DNA from: an uncultured Lachnospiraceae bacterium
Lineage (GTDB): Bacteria; Bacillota; Clostridia; Lachnospirales; Lachnospiraceae
DNA length: 15,976 bases
NCBI GenBank assembly: GCA_946633495.1
Contig: CAMPAX010000029.1
Location: forward strand, 1-15,976
Direction: 5' to 3'
Every line of letters starts with the position of its first letter. The stretch's first letter is position 1. Positions 6,304 through 13,685 of the stretch are shown piece by piece. Under the pieces are notes generated by a model. That model was not told where the DNA came from, ran no database searches, and was given only the letters and a program-made list of their open reading frames with translations. Position numbers and translations under genes: made by a program.

Positions 6304-9300
6304 CTGAAATTGAAATGAGATCAGGTCAAAGTCTGAGCCCGGGAGGAAGATGAAGTTCACTTTGCCTTCTCCGCTAAATCCCTCTATGGGGAAGGTCAGC
6401 GTCTGTGTCTCCTCGGATACCGGGAATTCCACCACCTGTTTTATTACGTTGTCGCCGGCAAAGAACCGGATATGGATAGGGCTGTCGGCCTTCCTTGTAC
6501 GACCGGTGATGGTAACGGCGGATACTCCCTTTGTAAAGTTCATTCCCGGGAATTCGATATCCACATTATTGCCGATGCCGTAAACGCCGTCCTCCCGTTC
6601 CACGTAAGTGTCACCGGTGATCATGCCGTGTTCAGTGGCATACAGTAGTCCGTAGGCTTTCTCCTGCTTTGTCATGCGGAAGCCGCCCAGAACAAACCCG
6701 TTCACAAACCGGAAGGTGAGGCTTCGTACGCCGCGGAGCCTCTTTTTCAGTTGGAATGTATCTTCCTGAAGCACGTTGTAATTTGACGGAACGGAGTAGG
6801 TCCCGCTGCATAGCAGTTCGGAATGCTCCGGTTCTCCGTCCCAGATCTCGATGGGTTCCTCATTCCGGAAGGAGAACAGGGACAGGTGAAGCTCGTCGGA
6901 ACCGTAGTCGCCGAAATCGATGTTATCGAAGCGGATGACATTTCCATCGCCGAAATTCACGCTGCCGCGGAAGGAAAGCAATGACTCTTTGGTGCTTTCC
7001 GAGAATTCACAGCCATGCACCATGGTATAAGGATCCAGAGTGGCGGAGCCGAAACCGGTGACAGAGAATTCCAGATCCGAAAGGATCTCCGGATGGTCCT
7101 TTCCGTTGTTTGCAGTTGCTGCCAGACGGAACTTACCGTCGCTCACAGCTGTCATTCGTATGCAGCGGAAACGGTCGGGAGACGTTGTATCACCTACAGG
7201 AATGGCTTCCAGAACCACAGCCCGGCTTTCAATTCCGTCTTCGGTGACCGCCTTAAACTGAACATCCGAATAGGAGGCATTCTTCGGCTCGATCCGTGCT
7301 GTGAGTACAGCGGACGGCTGCTGTTGGGTCAGCGTGGATCCCACCAGAGATGCCGGCTCACAGGTAAGAGTCAGCTTGCGGATGGGAATCTCCGCTTCCG
7401 GATCGGATACGGAGGCACCCTTGCTGCCGCATGCCTTTGATGTATCTGGTGCATCGGAAGCTGCGCAGCAGCCGGGGAGCACCCGGTTCTCCGAAACGGA
7501 ATAGCCACAGGAGATTCCGTCTCTTGCCGGAGAAGGTACGGCAGGAAAGGCAAGCTCTGCCGGTGTAAGTCCGGGAGAGGTGACGGTAACGGTCACTTCC
7601 CCGGCGTCCCGGGTTGCGGCAAGGATCGCCAAAAGCTTCCCGGAGAAAAGCTTGCGGGAATTGCATTTATATTCGTCGTAGTCCGTACTGTCGCCGTTAT
7701 CCAGCCCCACAATGCGAGCCGGACCGGATACGCTGACATGCATACGGTTTCTTGCATTTCGGACTTCCTGTCCAAAGGCGTCCAGAACGGAAATCTGCAG
7801 AAACTGCAGATCCTCCCCGTCGGCCTTTAGAGAACCGTATTCCGGGGTAAGGCGGATGGATACCGGATTATGGAAGCTGCAGGTTTCATCCGTGGCGATG
7901 ACATTTCCGTCAGAATCATATGCCTCGGCATACAGCGTTCCGGGCTGGTAGGGCAGCCGGAAATGTGCCGAATAATCCTGGTCATGCTGTTGGTCGAGAC
8001 ACTTTTCTCCCACCAGGATGCGGGAGGCGGATATCCGGGAGGCAGACGGTGCATCGTCTCTTTCCGCCGCAGGGAGCTCCAAAGAAGAATAAACGGATTC
8101 CGCCGCAGGAGGCTCCGAAGAAGAAAAAGCGGATCCCGCTGCTGCTTCGGAAGACGGATCCCCCGGGATCTTTGGCGTATAGTACAGTGCCACACGAGGG
8201 GCATTGGAGTATAATTCCACATCGATCATCTGCCCCGGATTGAAATCCCAATAGGGAGAGATATGCACGAAGGGATCCTTCTCTCGGGGAACCCAGCCGG
8301 CTTTGATGATGTAGGCGGTGTCCTTGAAGAAGCCTGCGGTGTCGATATGTCCGAAGAAGGAATTCTTCGAGAAATAGGGCGTAGGCTCCCCGATGTAATC
8401 CCAGCCGGTCCAGATGTACTGTCCGGCGGAGAAGGGACGGTCCCGGTCATCGGTGATGAAACGATGAACGCTTTTGGCTCCCCAGTTGGTGGAGCAGTTG
8501 TCCAGGGAGGAGCACTGCTGATCCTCGTATGTAAGCAGACGGTTGCTCTTCGGAAAATGGTAGATCCCCCGGCTCTGTACCGTGGATGCCGTCTCACTGC
8601 CATAGATGCACCAGTGCGGAAACTTCTCATGGTGCTCGTCATAGACAGATTCCAGATAGTTGTAGCCGGAGAGCTCAAAGACATCCTGGATCTTCTGGGC
8701 GTTCTCCCAGGCCACGAAATTCGAAGCGATGGTATGATAGGCGTTATGCCGCGGGTCGTGCTTTCTGACAGCCTTTACCAGCCGCTCGGCAATGGCTGTT
8801 GCAGAGAGATTGTTGGTGTCCGGAATCTCATTTCCGCAGGACCACATGATGACAGAGGGATGGTTCCGGTCCCGACGGATCCAGGATTCAACGTCCCGTT
8901 CCACCCATTCATGGAAGAAGATACCGTAATCATTCTCCGTCTTCGGAATCTCCCACATATCGAAGGCATCGGAATTGATGAGGATCCCCATCTCATCCGC
9001 CAGCTCCATCAGCCCCACAGCCGGGGGATTGTGACTTGTGCGGATGGAATTGACTCCGATCTCCTTCAGTTTCTCGATCTGCCGGCGGGCAGCCTTCCTG
9101 TTAAATGCCGCACCCAGTGCCCCAAGGTCGTGGTGCATGCAGGCCCCATGGATCTTCACATGCCGCCCGTTCAGGAAGAAGCCTTCATCGGGCGTGAAGG
9201 AAATGGTGCGAAGACCGATTCTTTGTGTCACGGTATCAACAACGGTTCCCTGACAGGCCAAGGAGGTTTCCAGCGTGTAGAGATATGGATTTTCCGTATC

Positions 9301-10080
9301 CCAGAGAATGGCATTATCTATGGTCAGGATCTGGGTATTGATCTTTGGATCTGTTTCATGGGACGGACCCGGCCCCGGCAGAGGATCCGGAACAGCCAAA
9401 GTTTCGGTTCCGGACATGGAAGCATGGAGAATCTGCCGGGATTTGGAGGCGGCAACAGCCTTACCCTCTGCATCCCGGAGGGTATGAAGTATCTCGCATT
9501 CGGCTTCTTCCAAAGAGGAGGAGACGGCTTCGGTATCGATGGTGATGTGAAAGCGCGTTCCGGGAAATGCATCGGACCCGGTACCCTCCGGCTCCGCGTG
9601 AACATAAACCCCTCCCTCCGGGATCCGGATCATGTCCTTTTCCAACAGCCACACATCCCGAAAGATCCCGGCTCCGGAATACCAGCGGGTGTTGGGATTA
9701 CGGTAATCCACGTGGACCAGAAGATCATTTTCACCGTCTCTCTGATATGGAGTGAGGTCCACCTCGAAAGAGGTATAGCCATAAGGCCAGAAGAAGATCT
9801 TCTGACCGTTCAGAAAGACGGTTGTCCTCATATATACGCCTTCAAAGAAAATGGAATTATGCCGGGATGCATCCAGCGTAAGTGTCCGCCGGTACAGACC
9901 GACGGAAGAGCGGTAGAGATCCTTCACATTCGTGATCATCCAGTCATGAGGAAGGTCAACCGGTTGAAGGAGAGGACATTTTGCAGCGTCGTCTCCGTTT
10001 TGGAACAGGATATCGGCTTCGGTGCCGGGGGGACATTCCGCAAAGGTCCATAGATCATTGATCAGAGTTCGCATATTCAT
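6298..10080 (-). CDS. Large multidomain GH2 glycosidase (beta-galactosidase/glucuronidase superfamily)
   Basis: A retaining GH2 enzyme of 1260 residues. Domains in order: sugar-binding jelly roll (about 1-150, with LPHDW and TRWYSGAGIFRDVWL), immunoglobulin-like domain (about 155-292), TIM barrel (about 293-600) with acid/base E418 in MWSCGNEIPD and nucleophile E496 in IYGSETAS, a DUF4982-like domain (about 603-735) interrupted by a Ser/Ala/Glu-rich insert (about 637-687), another Ig-like domain (739-840), a Cys/Ser-rich linker (855-898), a Big_2-like domain (900-1008), and two beta-sandwich, CBM6-like regions (about 1015-1136 and 1143-1260). The HNPPAVGLMELADEMGILI segment is typical of DUF4982-type GH2 enzymes, which cleave beta-galactosides or related sugars. 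No signal peptide or anchor is visible, although binding domains suggest polymer substrates. GAGG (10082-10085) lies 1 base from the first ATG but 7 bases from the third codon, ATG at 10072-10074, so the true start is probably Met3. Exact substrate is unknown. Confidence 0.9.
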   Translation of the reverse strand: MNMRTLINDLWTFAECPPGTEADILFQNGDDAAKCPLLQPVDLPHDWMITNVKDLYRSSVGLYRRTLTLDASRHNSIFFEGVYMRTTVFLNGQKIFFWPYGYTSFEVDLTPYQRDGENDLLVHVDYRNPNTRWYSGAGIFRDVWLLEKDMIRIPEGGVYVHAEPEGTGSDAFPGTRFHITIDTEAVSSSLEEAECEILHTLRDAEGKAVAASKSRQILHASMSGTETLAVPDPLPGPGPSHETDPKINTQILTIDNAILWDTENPYLYTLETSLACQGTVVDTVTQRIGLRTISFTPDEGFFLNGRHVKIHGACMHHDLGALGAAFNRKAARRQIEKLKEIGVNSIRTSHNPPAVGLMELADEMGILINSDAFDMWEIPKTENDYGIFFHEWVERDVESWIRRDRNHPSVIMWSCGNEIPDTNNLSATAIAERLVKAVRKHDPRHNAYHTIASNFVAWENAQKIQDVFELSGYNYLESVYDEHHEKFPHWCIYGSETASTVQSRGIYHFPKSNRLLTYEDQQCSSLDNCSTNWGAKSVHRFITDDRDRPFSAGQYIWTGWDYIGEPTPYFSKNSFFGHIDTAGFFKDTAYIIKAGWVPREKDPFVHISPYWDFNPGQMIDVELYSNAPRVALYYTPKIPGDPSSEAAAGSAFSSSEPPAAESVYSSLELPAAERDDAPSASRISASRILVGEKCLDQQHDQDYSAHFRLPYQPGTLYAEAYDSDGNVIATDETCSFHNPVSIRLTPEYGSLKADGEDLQFLQISVLDAFGQEVRNARNRMHVSVSGPARIVGLDNGDSTDYDEYKCNSRKLFSGKLLAILAATRDAGEVTVTVTSPGLTPAELAFPAVPSPARDGISCGYSVSENRVLPGCCAASDAPDTSKACGSKGASVSDPEAEIPIRKLTLTCEPASLVGSTLTQQQPSAVLTARIEPKNASYSDVQFKAVTEDGIESRAVVLEAIPVGDTTSPDRFRCIRMTAVSDGKFRLAATANNGKDHPEILSDLEFSVTGFGSATLDPYTMVHGCEFSESTKESLLSFRGSVNFGDGNVIRFDNIDFGDYGSDELHLSLFSFRNEEPIEIWDGEPEHSELLCSGTYSVPSNYNVLQEDTFQLKKRLRGVRSLTFRFVNGFVLGGFRMTKQEKAYGLLYATEHGMITGDTYVEREDGVYGIGNNVDIEFPGMNFTKGVSAVTITGRTRKADSPIHIRFFAGDNVIKQVVEFPVSEETQTLTFPIEGFSGEGKVNFIFLPGSDFDLISFQFQA
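8062..8133 (-). repeat. 36-base tandem duplication within the GH2 gene
   Basis: Copies at 8062-8097 and 8098-8133 match at 31 of 36 bases by hand count. On the coding strand they encode SAFSSSEPPAAE and SVYSSLELPAAE, followed by a run of Ser/Ala-rich residues. A degraded third copy may lie at 8134-8158. The unit is a multiple of three, so the frame is kept. It lies inside the DUF4982-like domain at the place where relatives have a short FLNGKSLG-type turn. Confidence 0.8.
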
Positions 10081-10081
10081 A

Positions 10082-10085
10082 CCTC
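10082..10085 (-). promoter_or_regulatory. Ribosome binding site that favours Met3 of the GH2 gene
   Basis: GAGG on the minus strand is separated by T alone from the first ATG but by 7 bases from the in-frame ATG two codons later (10072-10074). Normal spacing is 5-9 bases, so initiation at the second ATG is more likely and would give 1258 residues. Confidence 0.6.
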
Positions 10086-10143
10086 ACAGAGTGAACGGAC
10101 AGGTTCCGTCAGGGATCGCCATAGATTTTTTTCGATCCGTAGT

Positions 10144-10173
10144 TTCATATCTATTTTATGATGCTGGGGTCAA
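10144..10173 (-). promoter_or_regulatory. Candidate promoter for the GH2 gene, -35 inside the repeat arm
   Basis: On the minus strand, TTGACC (10168-10173) is followed after 18 bases by TATGAA (10144-10149), upstream of the GH2 start by about 60 bases. The -35 box is part of the terminal inverted repeat of the element at 10158-10359. The -10 box is weak and the spacer is one base longer than ideal. Between it and the gene, GGATCG/CGATCC (10113-10118 with 10133-10138) can form a small stem. Confidence 0.3.
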
Positions 10174-10359
10174 AAGGTATTTTGCCCCCAGCTGATGATC
10201 CGCAGCACGCACACTACGTGTGCAATGTGCTGCGGGAACACTCACGGCTCTCGTCATTTTTCTGTGAAAAATGACTACGCCATTCGTGTTCGGCGGGTCA
10301 ATTAAGGTCTCAAGCGACCGCGCAAGCGCGTCGCTCGAACCTTTTGACCCTATCATCAT
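10158..10359. repeat. Imperfect palindromic element with four internal hairpins
   Basis: The ends pair as GGGTCAAAAGGT (10167-10178) with ACCTTTTGACCC (10339-10350), extended by ATGATG (10158-10163) with CATCAT (10354-10359). Inside are: hairpin 10163-10192 (13 bp with one mismatch, loop GGTA); hairpin 10200-10235 (CCGCAGCAC/GTGCTGCGG with an inner GCACAC/GTGTGC); hairpin 10253-10275 (GTCATTTTT/AAAAATGAC) framed by GAACAC/GTGTTC; and hairpin 10313-10335 (AGCGA-C-CGCGC/GCGCG-TCGCT). The first arm can pair either with the nearby 10180-10192 or with the far end, not both. The element lies in the 488-base gap between divergent genes. The rest of the gap (10360-10568) holds only a promoter candidate and a CCGGAATTCCGG palindrome at 10410-10421. 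No protein gene is seen in the gap. Confidence 0.7.
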
Positions 10360-10458
10360 TTTATCCGTAAGATGCGGATTGGTCTACATGGTTTATTTGA
10401 AAAAATGTGCCGGAATTCCGGGAGAAACGAAGTTTTTACCGCATCCGGTGAGAAAAGA

Positions 10459-10487
10459 TTGCATGGAAATACGATATATAGTAGAAT
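10459..10487 (+). promoter_or_regulatory. Candidate promoter for the EAL-domain gene
   Basis: TTGCAT (10459-10464) and TAGAAT (10482-10487) are separated by 17 bases, followed by an A/T-rich start region. Transcription from about 10494 would leave a 75-base leader. I looked there for the conserved cores of the c-di-GMP riboswitches and did not see them. Confidence 0.45.
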
Positions 10488-10568
10488 AAATTTGGTACGG
10501 TATGCTTAAAATACTGTCCGGTTCGTTCTTGGAGCCGATGGTACCCTGCACGGTTATGAGGAAAAGCT

Positions 10569-13500
10569 ATGAAAAGATATAGATATAATCCGGTTGAACG
10601 CGCATTTCTGGAGAATAGTGTGATCCCATGTGCGGTATACCAGTATGTTGATGAAAGAGTTGTGACACTGGTCTTATCCAAAGGATTTCTCGATCTTTTT
10701 GAATTGGAGGAAGGGGAAGAGGCCTATGCGTTGATGGATAATGACATGTACCGCCTTTCTCATCCGGATGACATTCCGAGGATCAAAGAAGTCGCCACTT
10801 CGTTCGCAGAGGAAAGAAGCGGGTATAATGTGGTCTATCGTTCCAGAAAGAACGGTGAATATCATATCATTCATGCCTTTGGACAGCATTTCTATCCGGA
10901 GCCCGGTGTACGCCTGGCCATGGTCTGGTACGTGGATGAAGGATTATATGTGGGATACGACGTCATGCATGATGATTCTCTGACAAAGAATTACAGTATC
11001 TCTTTGTTCGAATCCACGCTGAACAGGAAGGCAAATTATGATTTTCTGACAGGTCTGCCCAACATGACCTATTTTTATGAGCTTGCGAAAAACAGGAGAG
11101 TGAAAGCCTATGAGGATTCGAAGCACTGTTCCATGTGTTATGCGAATCTGAACGGCATGAGCCATTACAATAAAAAGTTCGGTTTTTCGGAAGGCGATAA
11201 GCTTCTCCGACTCTTTGCGGATCTCCTTATTAAGTATTTCGGAAATGAGAATTCCTGCAGGATCGCACAGGACAGTTTCGCATTCTTTGTGCCGTCGGAT
11301 CATCTGGAGAGAAATCTGGACAGCATGTTTATGGAGTATGAGGTAATGACCGGGAAACGCGGTGCTTCCATCCGTGTAGGGATCTATCCGGATACCATGG
11401 GAGTCGTTGAGACAAGCCTTGCCTGTGACCGGGCAAAGTATGCATGCAATACCATCCGGGATTCCAGACGTTCTGCTTATGTCAGATATGATAAGACCAT
11501 GCAGGAGAGAGAGGCTATCCGGCAGTACGTGATCGATCATCTGGATCAGGCATTGGAGGAAGGCTGGATCCGGGCCTACTACCAGCCCATTGTCCGCACG
11601 GCAACGGGACAGGTATGTGATGAAGAGGCACTGGCCCGGTGGATCGATCCCGTCAAGGGAATGCTGTCTCCGGCAGACTTTATCCCGCTGCTGGAGGATG
11701 CCGGGCTGATCTATAAAGTGGATCTGTATATGGTGGATCAGATTCTGAAGAAGATGAAAACCCAGAGTGAGGCAGGGCTTTACGTGGTACCAACCTCCGT
11801 GAACCTGTCCCGGACAGATTTTGATGCCTGTGATATGGTGAACGAGATCTGCAGTAAGGTGGATGCTGCGGGGCTCAGCAGGAAGCTGCTGACCATAGAG
11901 ATCACGGAAAGTGTGGTCGGGAGCGATTTTGATTTCATGAAGAAGCAGGTGGAACGGTTTCGAAGCCTGGGATTCCAGATTTGGATGGACGATTTCGGAA
12001 GCGGTTACTCCTCTCTGGATGTGCTTCAGAGTATCCATTTTGATGTGATCAAGCTGGATATGCGTTTTATGAAGCAGTTTGACAATGATGAGAAGAGCAG
12101 GGTGATCATCACCGAGCTGATGAAAATGGCCTTTGGTCTCGGCATCGAGACGGTATCCGAAGGTGTGGAACGTGTGGATCAGGTGGAATTCCTTGCAGAG
12201 GTTGGCTGTACCAAAATCCAGGGATATTACTACTGTAAGCCCATCTCGTCGGATGAGGTCTTCCGAAGATATGAGGAAGGGCGTCAGATCGGATTCGAGA
12301 ATCCGGAGGAATCAGATTATTATTCGGCCATCGGAAAGATCAATCTGTATGATCCTTCTGCCGCGGTCAGTGAAGAACGAAGAGCGGGAAACCGGTATTT
12401 CGATACACTTCCCATGGCGATCCTCGGGATCCGGGATGAGGAAATGAGTCTGCTTCGCTGTAACAACTCCTACCGTGAGTTTATGGAACAGACCTTTGGA
12501 AGTATCAGCCTGTACAGGGAGGCTCGGGTACCGAACTTCCGTGACGGAACGGGTGTTGGATTTGCCAGGGCCATCCGGCAGTGTGCAAAGGATGGAAAAC
12601 GGGCCTTTATCGAAGAAAGGATCCAAAATGATACCACGATCCATGCGCTGGTCCGTCGGATCGCTTCCAACCCCGTTACCGGAGTCACTGCCTGTAACGT
12701 GATCGTGCTCGGAATCATTAAGGATACCGGGCAGGGAGTGACCTACGCGGATATTGCCAACAGTTTGTCGTCCGATTATATCTTCTTGTATTATGTAAAC
12801 CTAAAAGAAGAGACATTTACGGAATACAAACCGGATCCTGCCGGGACGGAACTGACGGTAGAACGGCATGGAACGGATTTCTTCAGTGCCAGTCTCAGGG
12901 ATGCAAAAGGTGTGATCGATCCGAAGGATCTTGAGCGCTTTACCTCCACATTTACAAAAGAAAATGTGCTCCGGTCTCTGGATGAAAACGGGGCATTTAC
13001 CATCACCTATCGTCTGCTGATCGGTGAGCCTTCGGTCTATGTTCATTTGAAGGCCGTTCGGATGAGCCGCGACAAGGATCATATCATCATTGGTGTCAGC
13101 AACATCGAGGCGCAGATGAAGACACAGATGAAGATGAGAAAGCTGCAGGAGGAGAAGGTCAACTTTGCCAGACTTTCCGCCTTGTCAGGAAATGCCATCT
13201 GCATATATTTCGTGAATCCGGAAACCGAAGAATTCATTGAATATGCCGCAACTTCGGACTATAAAGGCCTGAATACGGCGAATAAAGGTGAGAATTTCTT
13301 CCAAAAATCAAGAGAGAAGAGTAAACTGGCAGTACATCCGGATGATCAGGTTCTTTTTGATACTTTGTTTACAAAGGAGAAGGTGCTGGAGGAGATCAAG
13401 GCGAACGGCCTGTTCATTACCAGTTATCGTCTGATGCTCGACGGACAACCGCGCTATGTGACGCTTCAGGGCGGACTGGTGGATGAGAACGAAGGCCAGA

Positions 13501-13574
13501 GACTTATCATAGCCATAACTGATGTTGATGCCCAGGTTCGAAGAGATCAGCAGTTCCGGAAGAAGGAAGAATAG
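10569..13574 (+). CDS. PAS/degenerate-GGDEF/EAL c-di-GMP phosphodiesterase with C-terminal PAS-like repeats
   Basis: A 1001-residue signalling protein without signal peptide or clear membrane helices, so a cytoplasmic sensor. Residues about 15-130 form a PAS-like domain (HPDDIPRI, then RSRKNGEYHIIHAFGQ). Residues 155-310 are a GGDEF fold that starts normally (DFLTGLPN) but reads RIAQDSFAFF (231-240) where RxGGDEF is expected, so it should not make c-di-GMP. Residues 315-570 are an EAL domain with the catalytic set present: E353 in EALAR, N412, E444 in IEITES, D474-D475 in MDDFGSGYSS, K495, E531 in SEGVE and Q551. It should hydrolyse c-di-GMP to pGpG. Then come a PAS-like domain (about 607-715) and two homologous PAS-like modules (about 726-850 and 868-990). 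The protein stops in a charged segment, RRDQQFRKKEE, where many relatives continue into an active GGDEF. GAGGA lies 7 bases before ATG. It appears monocistronic, with terminator at 13610. Confidence 0.9.
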   Translation: MKRYRYNPVERAFLENSVIPCAVYQYVDERVVTLVLSKGFLDLFELEEGEEAYALMDNDMYRLSHPDDIPRIKEVATSFAEERSGYNVVYRSRKNGEYHIIHAFGQHFYPEPGVRLAMVWYVDEGLYVGYDVMHDDSLTKNYSISLFESTLNRKANYDFLTGLPNMTYFYELAKNRRVKAYEDSKHCSMCYANLNGMSHYNKKFGFSEGDKLLRLFADLLIKYFGNENSCRIAQDSFAFFVPSDHLERNLDSMFMEYEVMTGKRGASIRVGIYPDTMGVVETSLACDRAKYACNTIRDSRRSAYVRYDKTMQEREAIRQYVIDHLDQALEEGWIRAYYQPIVRTATGQVCDEEALARWIDPVKGMLSPADFIPLLEDAGLIYKVDLYMVDQILKKMKTQSEAGLYVVPTSVNLSRTDFDACDMVNEICSKVDAAGLSRKLLTIEITESVVGSDFDFMKKQVERFRSLGFQIWMDDFGSGYSSLDVLQSIHFDVIKLDMRFMKQFDNDEKSRVIITELMKMAFGLGIETVSEGVERVDQVEFLAEVGCTKIQGYYYCKPISSDEVFRRYEEGRQIGFENPEESDYYSAIGKINLYDPSAAVSEERRAGNRYFDTLPMAILGIRDEEMSLLRCNNSYREFMEQTFGSISLYREARVPNFRDGTGVGFARAIRQCAKDGKRAFIEERIQNDTTIHALVRRIASNPVTGVTACNVIVLGIIKDTGQGVTYADIANSLSSDYIFLYYVNLKEETFTEYKPDPAGTELTVERHGTDFFSASLRDAKGVIDPKDLERFTSTFTKENVLRSLDENGAFTITYRLLIGEPSVYVHLKAVRMSRDKDHIIIGVSNIEAQMKTQMKMRKLQEEKVNFARLSALSGNAICIYFVNPETEEFIEYAATSDYKGLNTANKGENFFQKSREKSKLAVHPDDQVLFDTLFTKEKVLEEIKANGLFITSYRLMLDGQPRYVTLQGGLVDENEGQRLIIAITDVDAQVRRDQQFRKKEE

Positions 13575-13609
13575 CAGCAGGCTTTATTTCACAAAACAAT
13601 ATGATCATA

Positions 13610-13655
13610 AAAAAGGGTCCGCCCTTCCATGTGTTGTGGAAGGACGGGCCTTTTT
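13610..13655. terminator. Bidirectional terminator between the EAL gene and hydA
   Basis: A5 at 13610-13614 pairs with T5 at 13651-13655, then GG/CC, a bulged G, TCCG/CGGG and, after one C-A mismatch, CCTTCCA/TGGAAGG around the loop TGTGTTG. Both arms end in A/T tracts, so it can end the EAL gene transcript (+) and the hyd operon (-), whose last stop is at 13686. Confidence 0.88.
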
Positions 13656-13685
13656 CTCATTGTGCAAAGGAGCGGTCAGTGGGTT

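Noticed and set aside
8263..10053. Long open frame (596 codons) on the plus strand antisense to the GH2 gene
   Set aside because: It mirrors the GH2 coding frame, has no recognisable domain and no ribosome site. Long antisense frames are common opposite GC-rich genes with biased codon use.
10410..10421. CCGGAATTCCGG palindrome as an operator
   Set aside because: It is a single short palindrome about 50 bases upstream of the promoter candidate, with no second site and no regulator nearby; too weak to annotate.
10488..10568. c-di-GMP riboswitch in the leader of the EAL gene
   Set aside because: The leader is short and lacks the conserved GEMM core and its tetraloop-receptor pair.
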